64,000 nucleotides of DNA from Bryobacteraceae bacterium (GTDB taxonomy: Bacteria > Acidobacteriota > Terriglobia > Bryobacterales > Bryobacteraceae): positions 868,001 to 932,000 of the forward strand of contig JAWKHH010000003.1 of NCBI GenBank assembly GCA_041394945.1, written 5' to 3'. The notes below the pieces were generated by a model, which searched no databases, was not told where the DNA came from, and was given only the letters and a program-made list of their open reading frames with translations. The first letter of the stretch is position 1, and every line of letters begins with the position of its first letter. Below, piece by piece: positions 1 to 7,717 of the stretch. A program made the translations under genes and the position numbers.

Positions 1-1
1 C

Positions 2-355
2 GACACCCGGCACCCCAAGCGCGACGCCGATTTGCGCGGCGAGGATTTCTTCCAGGTCGACAAGTACCCCACCATGGCGTTCAAGAGCAAGCGCGTCTCG
101 AAATCGGGCGGAAAGCTCCTCTTGACCGGCGACCTCACCATGCACGGTGTAACCAGGGAAGTGACGCTCACGCTCGAAGACCCGCCGGTGGAAGTGAAGG
201 ACCCGCGCGTCGGCTACCGGCTCGGCGCTTCGGCCACCACCAGGATCAACCGCAAGGATTGGGGACTCACCTACAACACGATTCTCGAAGCGGGCGGCGT
301 CACCATCGGCGACGAAGTGTCGATCACGCTCGACATTGAAGCCACGCGCAAGTAA
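2..355 (+). CDS. YceI family protein (5' end outside window)
   Basis: The reading frame is open from base 2, so the gene starts upstream of the window. The 117 visible residues contain the YceI signature of a DTxHxKRD-like segment, then LRGEDFFQVDKYPT, followed by alternating strands (LLLTGDLTMHGVTREVTL). YceI proteins are secreted lipocalin-like beta-barrels that bind polyisoprenoid or similar lipids. Any signal peptide would lie off the window. The glycosyltransferase start follows 9 bp after the stop, so the two are probably co-transcribed. Family assignment is firm; the ligand is unknown. Confidence 0.85.
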   Translation, partial: DTRHPKRDADLRGEDFFQVDKYPTMAFKSKRVSKSGGKLLLTGDLTMHGVTREVTLTLEDPPVEVKDPRVGYRLGASATTRINRKDWGLTYNTILEAGGVTIGDEVSITLDIEATRK

Positions 356-364
356 TCTCGTTAG

Positions 365-1543
365 TTGCCTGTTCCGATCGCCGCCTGGGTGCTCATCGGC
401 GCGGCCCTGCTGCTCGCGCTGCTCTCCCTGCGTGGGGACCGTGAGCGCGCCCTCTACGCCTCTCGCCGCCTCAACGAACGCCTCGACGATTCCGCGTGCC
501 CGCCGGCCACGGTGATCGTGCCGGTGAAAGGCAACGACGATCACCTCGCCGCGAACCTCGCCTCGCTCGCCGCGCTCGACTACCCGGACTACGAACTGAT
601 CGTCGCCGCGCGCGACGCCGCCGATATCCCGCCCCGCGTGCTGCCGGAACGGGCTCGCGTCGTCATCGCGGGCCCGGGCGATGCCCGGACCGGCGAGAAG
701 ATCAATAACCTCTTGGCGGCCGTGGAGGCGGTGCGGCCCGAATCGCGGATCTTCGCCTTTGCCGATTCCGACAACACCGTCACGCCGGAGTGGCTCCGCG
801 CGCTGGCTGCGCCGCTCGCCGAACCCGGAGTCGGGCTCGCCACGGGTTACCGTTGGCACACGCCTGCCGAACCGCGACTGTGGCCCTTGCTGCGATCCGT
901 GTGGAACAGCGTGATCGCGGGCGGCTTCCACGGCGGCGCGAACACCTTCGCCTGGGGTGGGGCCATGGCGATCACTCGCGAGAACTTCGCCCGCTGCGAT
1001 GTCCCCGGCCACTGGCGGGGCGCAATCTCCGACGATTTCCAGATCTCCCGCGCCGTGCAGGCGGCCCGCCTCGCCATCGCCTGGGCGCCCGGCGCGACCG
1101 TAGCCGACCGTTCGTCCACCACCGGCGGCGTGTTCTTCTCCTGGATCGAGCGCCAGATGATTATCACCCGCGTCTATCGCCGGCGGCTCTGGTCCATCGC
1201 CATCGTCGCGCATGTCGTCTATTGCGGAGCTATGGCCGCCGCCGCCGTGTGGGCGCCGCTGCTGCTGCTCGTGCAGATCGCGCTCGGCATGGTGAAGGGA
1301 GCCAATCGCGCCGCGATCGCGCGTGCGTGCCTGCCCGCCGAAGAGCCTTTCTTCGCGCGCTGGGGCTGGATCTACACCTGGCTGGTTCCGGCCGCTACCT
1401 GGATCTGGCTCTACTCGCTGGTTGCGGCCGCCCGGACCAACATCATCGAGTGGCGCGGCGTTCGCTACCGGTTGGAGCGCGACGGCCGGCAAGTGGAGCG
1501 CGACGGCCGGCAAGTGGAGCGCGTCGGCGGTGGCGGTGTTTAA
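365..1543 (+). CDS. Membrane glycosyltransferase, GT2/GT21-like (ceramide-glucosyltransferase/HpnI-like)
   Basis: This 392-aa protein has one N-terminal membrane helix (residues about 4-22), a GT-A domain and two or three C-terminal helices (about 275-360). The nucleotide-binding fold starts at ATVIVPVKGNDD; the metal site is FADSDN, the acceptor-side acid is SDDFQISR, and an ERQMIITRVYRRRLW segment takes the place of the usual QxxRW motif. It probably transfers a sugar to a lipid such as a hopanoid or sphingoid acceptor. The start is TTG. The C-terminus is odd: an exact 21-bp tandem duplication (1482-1502, 1503-1523) repeats DGRQVER. A second copy of the gene's 3' end lies 4.1 kb downstream, so the present tail is probably rebuilt. 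Confidence 0.75.
   Translation: MPVPIAAWVLIGAALLLALLSLRGDRERALYASRRLNERLDDSACPPATVIVPVKGNDDHLAANLASLAALDYPDYELIVAARDAADIPPRVLPERARVVIAGPGDARTGEKINNLLAAVEAVRPESRIFAFADSDNTVTPEWLRALAAPLAEPGVGLATGYRWHTPAEPRLWPLLRSVWNSVIAGGFHGGANTFAWGGAMAITRENFARCDVPGHWRGAISDDFQISRAVQAARLAIAWAPGATVADRSSTTGGVFFSWIERQMIITRVYRRRLWSIAIVAHVVYCGAMAAAAVWAPLLLLVQIALGMVKGANRAAIARACLPAEEPFFARWGWIYTWLVPAATWIWLYSLVAAARTNIIEWRGVRYRLERDGRQVERDGRQVERVGGGGV
1464..1502 (+). repeat. Left direct repeat bounding the CHAT cassette (39 bp)
   Basis: The 39 bases match 5627-5665 at 38 of 39 positions (one c/g difference). Here they encode YRLERDGRQVER near the end of the glycosyltransferase. The second half is immediately tandemly repeated at 1503-1523. 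The matching copy downstream also reads in frame to a stop codon, so it looks like the displaced original 3' end. Confidence 0.85.
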
Positions 1544-1618
1544 AGCCGCGAACTTACACCGGAATTACACTGCGAAACAAAGTAAACTGGTACCCAGTTT
1601 CCCGAGGAATTCCCCGCG

Positions 1619-4600
1619 ATGCCCACGGTCTCAATTCGCCAATCCGGGCGAGGCAAGGCGAAGGTCGCCTTCGACGGCGCCGATGAGCGCGAAGTGCGCG
1701 TCGCGGACCCGTTCAAGGGCGACAAAGCGGCCGAAGTCGAGCTCGAGTGGTATTTCGAGCAGCGCCTGAAGGAGCCTTATTTGGGCGACGTCCGCGCCAA
1801 CGCCGCCGCGGCATCCATCCGGGAATACGGCGAGTCGCTTTTCGAACAGGTCTTCCGGAAAGACCCCGACGTCTACGCCGACTACAAGCGCCATCAGACC
1901 GGCGTGCTCTCCATTGAGGTCACCGGCGACTTCGACTTTCATCGCCTCCACTGGGAGACGCTGTGGGACCCGTCGCACGCGCAGCCGCTCGCCTGCCAGG
2001 CGGTGCTCGTCCGCCATCACGCCGGCGCGCCCGGCCGTGCCGTCACCACGCCCGTCGCCCCAATGCTCCGAGTGTTGCTGCTCGTCTCGCGGCCCCACAA
2101 GAACGACGTCGGGTACCGGACGATCTCGCGCCCGCTCGTAGATGCCGTACATCAAGCCGGGCTGCCGGTAGCGATTGAGATCGTGCGGCCGGGGTCCTGG
2201 AATGCGCTCACCGATCACCTCAACGGCAAGCCGCAGGGCTACTATCACGTCCTCCACCTGGACGCGCACGGCAACGTGCTGCCCACCGCCCAACTCGAGG
2301 CCCTCGAAAAGAAGGGCGAGATCCACCTCCTCGCCGCGCCCGCCGCTGTGCCCGGCGGCGAATCTGCTGTCCTGTGGCTCGACGGCCCCGAAGAGGATAA
2401 GCCCGAAGCCGTCTCCGCGCAGCGCCTCGCGGACCTGCTGACCACGCACCAGATCCCCATCGCCATCGTCAACGCCTGCCAATCGGCCAAGCAGAAGGAC
2501 ACGCCGGAGGAGACCAGCCTCGCCGCGCACCTCGCCCGCGCCGGCGCCCACGCCGTGGTGGCGATGGCCTACTCGGTGACCGTCACCGCTGCTGCGGCGT
2601 TCGTCCCGCGGGTCTACCAATCCATCTTCGCGGGCGAGCCGTTCCACGCCGCCATCCGCGCGGGCCGCCGCGAGTTGTGGGAGAACAAGACCCGCCGCGG
2701 CTGGTTCAACCTGCCGGTGAACCTCGAGGATTGGATGCTGCCGGTGGTCCACCAGTCCCGCGCCGCCCGCATCTCCCTCCGCGAGATGACCGCCGACGAG
2801 CAGAACGCCTTCTTCGCCGCGCAAGGCGAGCGCTTCGCCGCCCCCGCTCCGCTCTACGGCTTCCACGGCCGCGACCTCGAGATCCTCGCCATCGAGCGCC
2901 GCGTGCTCGCCGCGCCGGATTCGAACCTGCTGCTGGTGGAGGGCATGGGCGGCGCGGGCAAGTCCACGCTGCTGCGGCACCTTGCTCACTGGTGGCAGTT
3001 GACCGGCTTTTGCCGTCGCGTGATCTACTTCGGCTGGGACGAGCAGGCGTGGAAGCTGCCGGCGATTCTCCAGAAGATCGCCGAGGCAGTGCTCCCGCCC
3101 GCGGAGTTCGGTAAATTCACCGCGCTGGGCGAAACCGCCCGCGAGCAGCGTGTGATCGCCGCGCTGCGGGCCGAACGCCACCTCCTGATCCTCGACAATC
3201 TGGAATCGATCACCGGCGAGCATATGGCCATCCGGAACACGCTCACCGAGCCGGAGCGCGGGGCGCTGCGCGATTGGCTCGCGAAGCTCCGCGGCGGGCG
3301 GAGCGTGGTGCTGCTCGGGTCCCGCAGCAAGGAGGCGTGGCTTGCGAAGGGGACGTTCGGGAACAACCGGATCGAACTCGCCGGGCTCGACCCGCAATCG
3401 GCTTCGGCCATGGCGGACCGCATCCTCGGCGACGTGGTCCCCGCGCGGCGCGCCGAGATCCGCGAGGACCCGGCCTTCCAGCGGCTGCTGAAGCTGCTCG
3501 CCGGGTATCCGCTCGCCTTGCAGGTGGTGCTCGCGAACCTCGCGCGGCAGTCGCCGGGGGAGATTGTGGAGGCGTTGTTCGCGGGCGCGCCGGGGCTGGA
3601 CAAGGCGGGCGATGCGCAGGATAAGACGGCGAGCATCGTGCGGTGCATCGAGTATTCGCATGGGAATCTGTCGCCGGACGCGCAGGCGCTGCTTGCGTGC
3701 TTCGCTCCGTTCACCGGGGTGGTGTTTGCGCCGATGCTGCCGCAGTACGTTGAGCGGTTGCGGAAGCAGCCGGCGCTCGCCGGGCTGCCGTGGGAGAGGA
3801 TGGAGGAGGTGATCCGCGAGGCGGAGCAGTGGGGGTTGGTGCGGCGCGGGGATGGTGGGTTCCTGGAACTGCAGCCGGTGTTTCCGTACTTCCTGCGGAC
3901 TCGAGCGGATGGGGGGCAGCGGCAGGCGATTGAGGCGGCGTTTCGGGATTACTACGAGGGTGTCGCGGGGGCGATCTTCCTGTTGCAGGAGTCGAAGGAG
4001 GCGCGGGAGAAGCAGCTCGGGCTCCATCTTGCCGAACGCGAGTACGAGAACCTCGATACGGCCATCCGGCTCAGCCTCGCCGCGCGCGGGTCGATCCTAG
4101 AGCCGTATCGGGTGCTGTCTCGTTACCTCGATTCCCGGCAGGACCACGCCCGCGGCCTCGCGCTGGGGCAGTCTGTACTTGCGGAAATGGAGCTCTACCC
4201 AACCGAGTTGCTGCGCGGCCGGATCGGAGTCGAAGCGGCTGTCGTCATAGATGATATTGGGAAACGGCTCCTACTGAGCAAATGTCTTCGGGACGCCGAG
4301 AAGGCCTACCTCCGTGCTCTGGAACTGCACGAGTCGAATGTTGTTTTGCCCAAGGAAGAGCGGGGTAGGCTGATTGCAGGCGTCAGGCACCAACTTGGCG
4401 TGGTCGCGCTAGAGGAGCGTAGATGGGATGAGGCGAACGATCACTACCGGAGGGCGCTAGCCATCTGTCTCGAGTCCAACGACCGCTACTCTCAGGCCGG
4501 TATCCACCACCAACTCGGCAGGGTCGCGCAGGAGCAGCGCAAATGGGAGGAGGCGGAAGGGCACTACCGCCAGGCCCTCGCGTTCTACGAAGACTTTGAC

Positions 4601-5239
4601 GACCGCTACGAGCAGGGTGACACCCATCACCAGCTCGGCGTCGTCGCGCAGGGACAGGGTAAGTGGGAGGAGGCGGAGGGGCGCTACAGTGAGGCCCTCG
4701 CCATCTTCGATCAGTATCAAGACAGATACCCCCAGGCTCGCACCTACCATCAACTCGGCACCGTCGCGCTGATGCAGCGTAAGTGGGAGGAGGCGGAGAG
4801 GTATTATCGGCAGGCAGTCGCCATCTTTGTCGACTTCGACGATCGCCACTCACAAGCCAGCACCTACCACCAACTCGGCATGGTCGCACAGGTGCAGCGG
4901 AAATGGGAGGAGGCGGAGGCGTACTACCGCCAGGCCCTCGCCATCAAAGTCCAGTTCAACGACCGCTACTCACAAGCCAGCACCTACGGCCAACTCGGCC
5001 TCCTCGCGATGGCTCAGGAACGCTGGCCCGAAGCGGAGGAGCACCTCCTCCAAGACCTGGTGATCTCAGCCGAGTACAAGGACAACCACAGCATCGCGAT
5101 CACCCTCCACAACCTCGCCCGGCTCCGCAGCCGATCCCAATCCCCGACGATCCTCCCCGCCGTCGCCCGCATCCTCAACGTTCCGCCCGGCGAAGCCGAG
5201 AAGCTCCTCGCCCAAATCGCCAAAGCCGCCTCGGCCTGA
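1619..5239 (+). CDS. CHAT protease - NB-ARC/NACHT-type ATPase - TPR protein (NLR-like)
   Basis: A 1206-aa three-part protein. Residues about 90-385 form a CHAT (caspase/separase-fold) domain with the catalytic pair His217 (HLDAHG) and Cys287 (VNACQSA). Residues about 420-720 are a STAND ATPase with P-loop GMGGAGKST (Lys448), Walker B LLILDN (Asp526) and LLGSRSK as a sensor-like motif. A winged-helix/arm region follows. Residues about 900-1180 are TPRs, the last seven with an exact 120-nt period. In this architecture (known for bacterial NLRs and CHAT-TPR proteases) the repeats sense a trigger, the ATPase oligomerises and the protease cuts a target. A GAGGAA ribosome site precedes ATG 1619. 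The target and trigger are unknown. Its place between 39-bp repeats suggests acquisition. A defence or programmed-death role is inference. Confidence 0.85.
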   Translation: MPTVSIRQSGRGKAKVAFDGADEREVRVADPFKGDKAAEVELEWYFEQRLKEPYLGDVRANAAAASIREYGESLFEQVFRKDPDVYADYKRHQTGVLSIEVTGDFDFHRLHWETLWDPSHAQPLACQAVLVRHHAGAPGRAVTTPVAPMLRVLLLVSRPHKNDVGYRTISRPLVDAVHQAGLPVAIEIVRPGSWNALTDHLNGKPQGYYHVLHLDAHGNVLPTAQLEALEKKGEIHLLAAPAAVPGGESAVLWLDGPEEDKPEAVSAQRLADLLTTHQIPIAIVNACQSAKQKDTPEETSLAAHLARAGAHAVVAMAYSVTVTAAAAFVPRVYQSIFAGEPFHAAIRAGRRELWENKTRRGWFNLPVNLEDWMLPVVHQSRAARISLREMTADEQNAFFAAQGERFAAPAPLYGFHGRDLEILAIERRVLAAPDSNLLLVEGMGGAGKSTLLRHLAHWWQLTGFCRRVIYFGWDEQAWKLPAILQKIAEAVLPPAEFGKFTALGETAREQRVIAALRAERHLLILDNLESITGEHMAIRNTLTEPERGALRDWLAKLRGGRSVVLLGSRSKEAWLAKGTFGNNRIELAGLDPQSASAMADRILGDVVPARRAEIREDPAFQRLLKLLAGYPLALQVVLANLARQSPGEIVEALFAGAPGLDKAGDAQDKTASIVRCIEYSHGNLSPDAQALLACFAPFTGVVFAPMLPQYVERLRKQPALAGLPWERMEEVIREAEQWGLVRRGDGGFLELQPVFPYFLRTRADGGQRQAIEAAFRDYYEGVAGAIFLLQESKEAREKQLGLHLAEREYENLDTAIRLSLAARGSILEPYRVLSRYLDSRQDHARGLALGQSVLAEMELYPTELLRGRIGVEAAVVIDDIGKRLLLSKCLRDAEKAYLRALELHESNVVLPKEERGRLIAGVRHQLGVVALEERRWDEANDHYRRALAICLESNDRYSQAGIHHQLGRVAQEQRKWEEAEGHYRQALAFYEDFDDRYEQGDTHHQLGVVAQGQGKWEEAEGRYSEALAIFDQYQDRYPQARTYHQLGTVALMQRKWEEAERYYRQAVAIFVDFDDRHSQASTYHQLGMVAQVQRKWEEAEAYYRQALAIKVQFNDRYSQASTYGQLGLLAMAQERWPEAEEHLLQDLVISAEYKDNHSIAITLHNLARLRSRSQSPTILPAVARILNVPPGEAEKLLAQIAKAASA
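4387..5106 (+). repeat. TPR-coding tandem array, 120-bp period
   Basis: Units start at 4387, 4507, 4627, 4747, 4867 and 4987, with a decayed one after 5107. Each encodes 40 residues of the form HQLGxVAxxQxKWEEAExxYxQALAI. The central units are close at both protein and DNA level, which indicates recent duplication or gene conversion within the gene. The last unit (5107 on) keeps only HNLARL. Confidence 0.9.
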
Positions 5240-5341
5240 CGCCCTGTTCACGCGATCCCAGCCTCATGAACCTCGCCCAGCCGTTCGACGGTGCCACCCG
5301 TCGCCTTCGCCAGCCGGCTGCGACAATGAGTCGAGCGCGCC

Positions 5342-5557
5342 ATGCAGATCACACTCGACCTGCCGGAAGACATCGCCCAAGGGCTCGAAGCCAAGTGGAA
5401 GGACCTTCCGCGCGCCGCCCTCGAGAGCCTCGGCCTCGAAGCCTACCGTTCGCAGGCCATAACCTCCGCGCAATTGCGCCGCCTCCTCGGCTTCGAAACC
5501 CAAAACAACGTCGAGACCCTCCGCGTGCTTCGAGCCGGGAACAAGATCGCGCGGTGA
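5342..5557 (+). CDS. Small UPF0175-like protein
   Basis: This 71-aa protein starts MQITLDLPEDIAQGLE, then has an alpha-helical centre (ALESLGLEAYRSQAITSAQLRRLLGF). UPF0175 members share the pattern of an EAYRxGxIT helix followed by a helix-turn-helix-like LLG segment; several are annotated as antitoxin-like or DNA-binding. It lies 102 bp after the CHAT-NLR gene and inside the same repeat-bounded cassette, so it could regulate or accompany it. No strong ribosome site is visible. The family call is tentative because the protein is short. Confidence 0.55.
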   Translation: MQITLDLPEDIAQGLEAKWKDLPRAALESLGLEAYRSQAITSAQLRRLLGFETQNNVETLRVLRAGNKIAR

Positions 5558-5626
5558 GCAAGCGCAACGATGTAGACGCGGCCTTATCGCGCGTCGCACC
5601 AGAAAACCGGTGAGATTTGCGGGCTA

Positions 5627-5665
5627 GCTACCGGTTGGAGCGCGAGGGCCGGCAAGTGGAGCGCG
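5627..5665 (+). repeat. Right direct repeat: displaced 3' end of the glycosyltransferase gene
   Basis: This is the partner of 1464-1502. In the glycosyltransferase frame it continues past the repeat as AGGPVT and ends at TGA 5683-5685. The copy therefore still encodes a plausible native C-terminus, although it is separated from its gene. It overlaps the convergent ferritin-fusion gene stop (5678) by 8 bp, as expected if the two genes were once tail-to-tail neighbours before the 4.16-kb insertion. Confidence 0.8.
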
Positions 5666-5677
5666 CCGGTGGCCCGG

Positions 5678-6856
5678 TCACATGAAATTCCGCGTGTGAA
5701 GTCCGGCCAGTTCGTCCGCCTCGTCCTCGCTGAAACCGAGCTTCACCAGCCGCGATCGCCTGCCGTCGTGCATATCGGCGAGCAGCCGCGCCACGCGGCC
5801 GTTCCCTTCGCGAAGGGCGTCCAGATCCCAGGACCCCGCGGCGATGAGCTGCAGCCCGTCGAAAACCTGCGCGTTCAACCCCGCGGTGTGCTCGAGTTCG
5901 CGATGCCTGCGTCGAACGGCGTTCGCCAGCCGCCCGAGCAGGGACGCATCCCGCTCGATGTGTTCGCGCAGGTGTGCCATGCCAAACGCCACGTGTCGCG
6001 CTTCGTCCTGCGCGGCCAGCCGGCACACCGCTTCGGTCACCGCGTCCGGCGCATGCCGCGCCAGGAACCAGAGCAGCGTGAGAAAGGTTCCCTCGCCGAG
6101 CACGGAAAGCAGGAACGACGCGATGGCGAAATCGGGCTCGTCGACAAGCGTTTTGAGCGAGGCTTGTCCCCCGGCCGTGGACACACCCAACTCGCCCCGG
6201 CGAAGCAGCGCGCGCCGCGTGAAAACCTCGATATGCCGGGCTTCGTCGGCTGCCTGCACCGCCAGCACCTGCATCACCTCGCGAAAATGCGGGTGCAGTT
6301 GAGCCAGAAACCGGCTCGGCACCACCAGCGCGGCGGTCTCGTTCTCGATCAGGTAAGTCATCACCTGAACCACCGCGTCTTCGATTTCCTCTGGCAGGTC
6401 GAACGGATCGTTCCACGGAATGGACGTTGCCGGGTCCCACTGGTTGGCCGCTGCGATCGCATAGATCCTCGGCGCATCGTCGGACCAAACCTGCTCTTTC
6501 GCCGCCAGTGCGAACGCGAACTCCGGCGCCCCCGATTCCACCAGCGCTCCGCGCGCCGCGAGCCCCCAACGCTGCGGCGGCGAACTGACGACACCGTCCA
6601 CCGCGGCGCCGCCGGCCCGGTCGGCGCCCGTCCAACGTTCCGCGTCGGCGGTTCCCTTGATGATGGCCGCGGAACTCCCGTTCGATTCGAAGCGGTGGCC
6701 CTCGGCGCGGCACCATCCGCGCAGATGAATCGCGAGGTCCGGCGAGCTGCCGGTCACCGTCACCAAGGCGCCGGGCTCCGCGGTTCGCAAAGCCCGCTTC
6801 ACCAGAAGCGAACCGCCCTGTTCGAAGCCGAGCGCGCCAAGGTCGACCGTCGTCAC
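5678..6856 (-). CDS. TusA-like domain fused to diiron ferritin-like protein
   Basis: This 392-aa protein starts at GTG 6856, overlapping the upstream stop by 4 bp. Residues 1-75 resemble TusA/SirA (VDLGALGF at the start, WCRAEGH at the end), but the CPxP sulfur-carrier motif is replaced by GFEQGG. The rest is a four-helix carboxylate-bridged diiron domain with a complete ligand set: Glu in IENETAAL, ADEARHIE, Glu in LGEGTF and QDEARHVA. Such domains bind dioxygen and act as oxygenases or ferritins. With its two operon partners it may form an oxidative modification pathway; the substrate is unknown. I do not recognise the fusion as a characterised enzyme. Confidence 0.7.
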   Translation of the reverse strand: MTTVDLGALGFEQGGSLLVKRALRTAEPGALVTVTGSSPDLAIHLRGWCRAEGHRFESNGSSAAIIKGTADAERWTGADRAGGAAVDGVVSSPPQRWGLAARGALVESGAPEFAFALAAKEQVWSDDAPRIYAIAAANQWDPATSIPWNDPFDLPEEIEDAVVQVMTYLIENETAALVVPSRFLAQLHPHFREVMQVLAVQAADEARHIEVFTRRALLRRGELGVSTAGGQASLKTLVDEPDFAIASFLLSVLGEGTFLTLLWFLARHAPDAVTEAVCRLAAQDEARHVAFGMAHLREHIERDASLLGRLANAVRRRHRELEHTAGLNAQVFDGLQLIAAGSWDLDALREGNGRVARLLADMHDGRRSRLVKLGFSEDEADELAGLHTRNFM

Positions 6857-7701
6857 GGGGCGATTCCGGCAATCGCTTTTTCGAGATATCCGTCGCGGTC
6901 GGCGGCGGTGGCCAGCAGCGCGTAACCCTCCGTTCGCCCCGGCAGCCACTGCTTCAGCCCTTCGAGATCCAGCAGCCGCCGCACTTGTGGATCGGCGTAC
7001 GACATGCCGAGAAGCAGCTCTCGGAACCGCGCGAGTTCTTCCTTCGGCCCGTCGTCGAGCACGGTGAAATTGCAGTGATCGAATACCGGTGTTTGCGCGA
7101 TGGAGCGGACGGCGCCGGCGGGCAGCGTACCCTCCTGCACGAACAGCGAATAGTTGGCGTCCAGGATGCACGCCGCGTCGGCCTCGCCTTTCACCAGCGC
7201 CCGCGCCGCGTCGCGTTCGCCGCCGATATGGTCGCCATGCTTGCCCGGCAGCAGATCGAACAGGAGCACTTCAAAATCGCGCCCCGGCCCGAGGCCGTGC
7301 TCCGCGATCACCTGGAGCGGGATCAGCGTCGCTTGCGGCGAATCGGCGGCGCCCGCGGCCACTCGCCGGCCGCGAAGATCGGCGATAGTTCGGATCGGCC
7401 CGCCGGCGCTCACCAGAATGGTCGACGTAAGATCCCGGTCCGAGTCCCGCATGGCGATCGCCTCCGCGCGCCGCCCCGCCCGCGCGGCCAGCCGTTCCGT
7501 TTCGAGCCACGCCAGCGGCGAGTTCCAGGCAACGTCGATATGCCCGGCCAGGTGCGCGCCCACCTGGCGCTCGTAGTTCGTGTAGAGGACGTAGTCGAAC
7601 GGGAGGCCGCGTTCGGCGAAGTATTCCTGAAAGCCGTCCCAAATTGTGACCACTTTGGGATCGTAGGCGACGGCGCCGAGGATGAGTGTACGTTGACTCA
7701 T
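6853..7701 (-). CDS. PhnD/NMT1-like solute-binding-fold protein without signal peptide
   Basis: This 282-aa protein has the two-lobed type II periplasmic-binding fold: LILGAVAYDPKVVTIWDGF, then the hinge AHLAGHIDVAWNSPLAWL, later LRGRRVAAGAADSPQATL and GEADAACILDANY. It resembles phosphonate/phosphate-binding PhnD and THI5/NMT1 proteins. The N-terminus begins directly with the first beta strand, with no export signal, and no ABC permease or ATPase lies nearby. A cytoplasmic enzyme role is therefore possible, as known for MqnA, MqnD and THI5, which use the same fold. It overlaps the diiron gene by 4 bp and follows the flavoprotein gene by 16 bp. Confidence 0.7.
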   Translation of the reverse strand: MSQRTLILGAVAYDPKVVTIWDGFQEYFAERGLPFDYVLYTNYERQVGAHLAGHIDVAWNSPLAWLETERLAARAGRRAEAIAMRDSDRDLTSTILVSAGGPIRTIADLRGRRVAAGAADSPQATLIPLQVIAEHGLGPGRDFEVLLFDLLPGKHGDHIGGERDAARALVKGEADAACILDANYSLFVQEGTLPAGAVRSIAQTPVFDHCNFTVLDDGPKEELARFRELLLGMSYADPQVRRLLDLEGLKQWLPGRTEGYALLATAADRDGYLEKAIAGIAP

Positions 7702-7717
7702 GGCGTTGCTCCTCGCG

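Noticed and set aside
1631..4027. Long minus-strand open frame opposite the CHAT gene (about 800 codons)
   Set aside because: It is antisense to conserved domains with intact catalytic motifs. Its protein is Arg/Gly/Pro-rich without a recognisable fold. High-GC genes commonly leave such open antisense frames.
4387..5106. CRISPR-like regular spacing
   Set aside because: The repeat is a 120-bp in-frame coding unit with no spacers, so it is a TPR array.
1464..5665. Reading the 39-bp repeats as transposon target-site duplication
   Set aside because: They are too long, imperfect, and encode the end of the same gene, with no transposase or terminal inverted repeats at the edges. Gene-end duplication explains them better.
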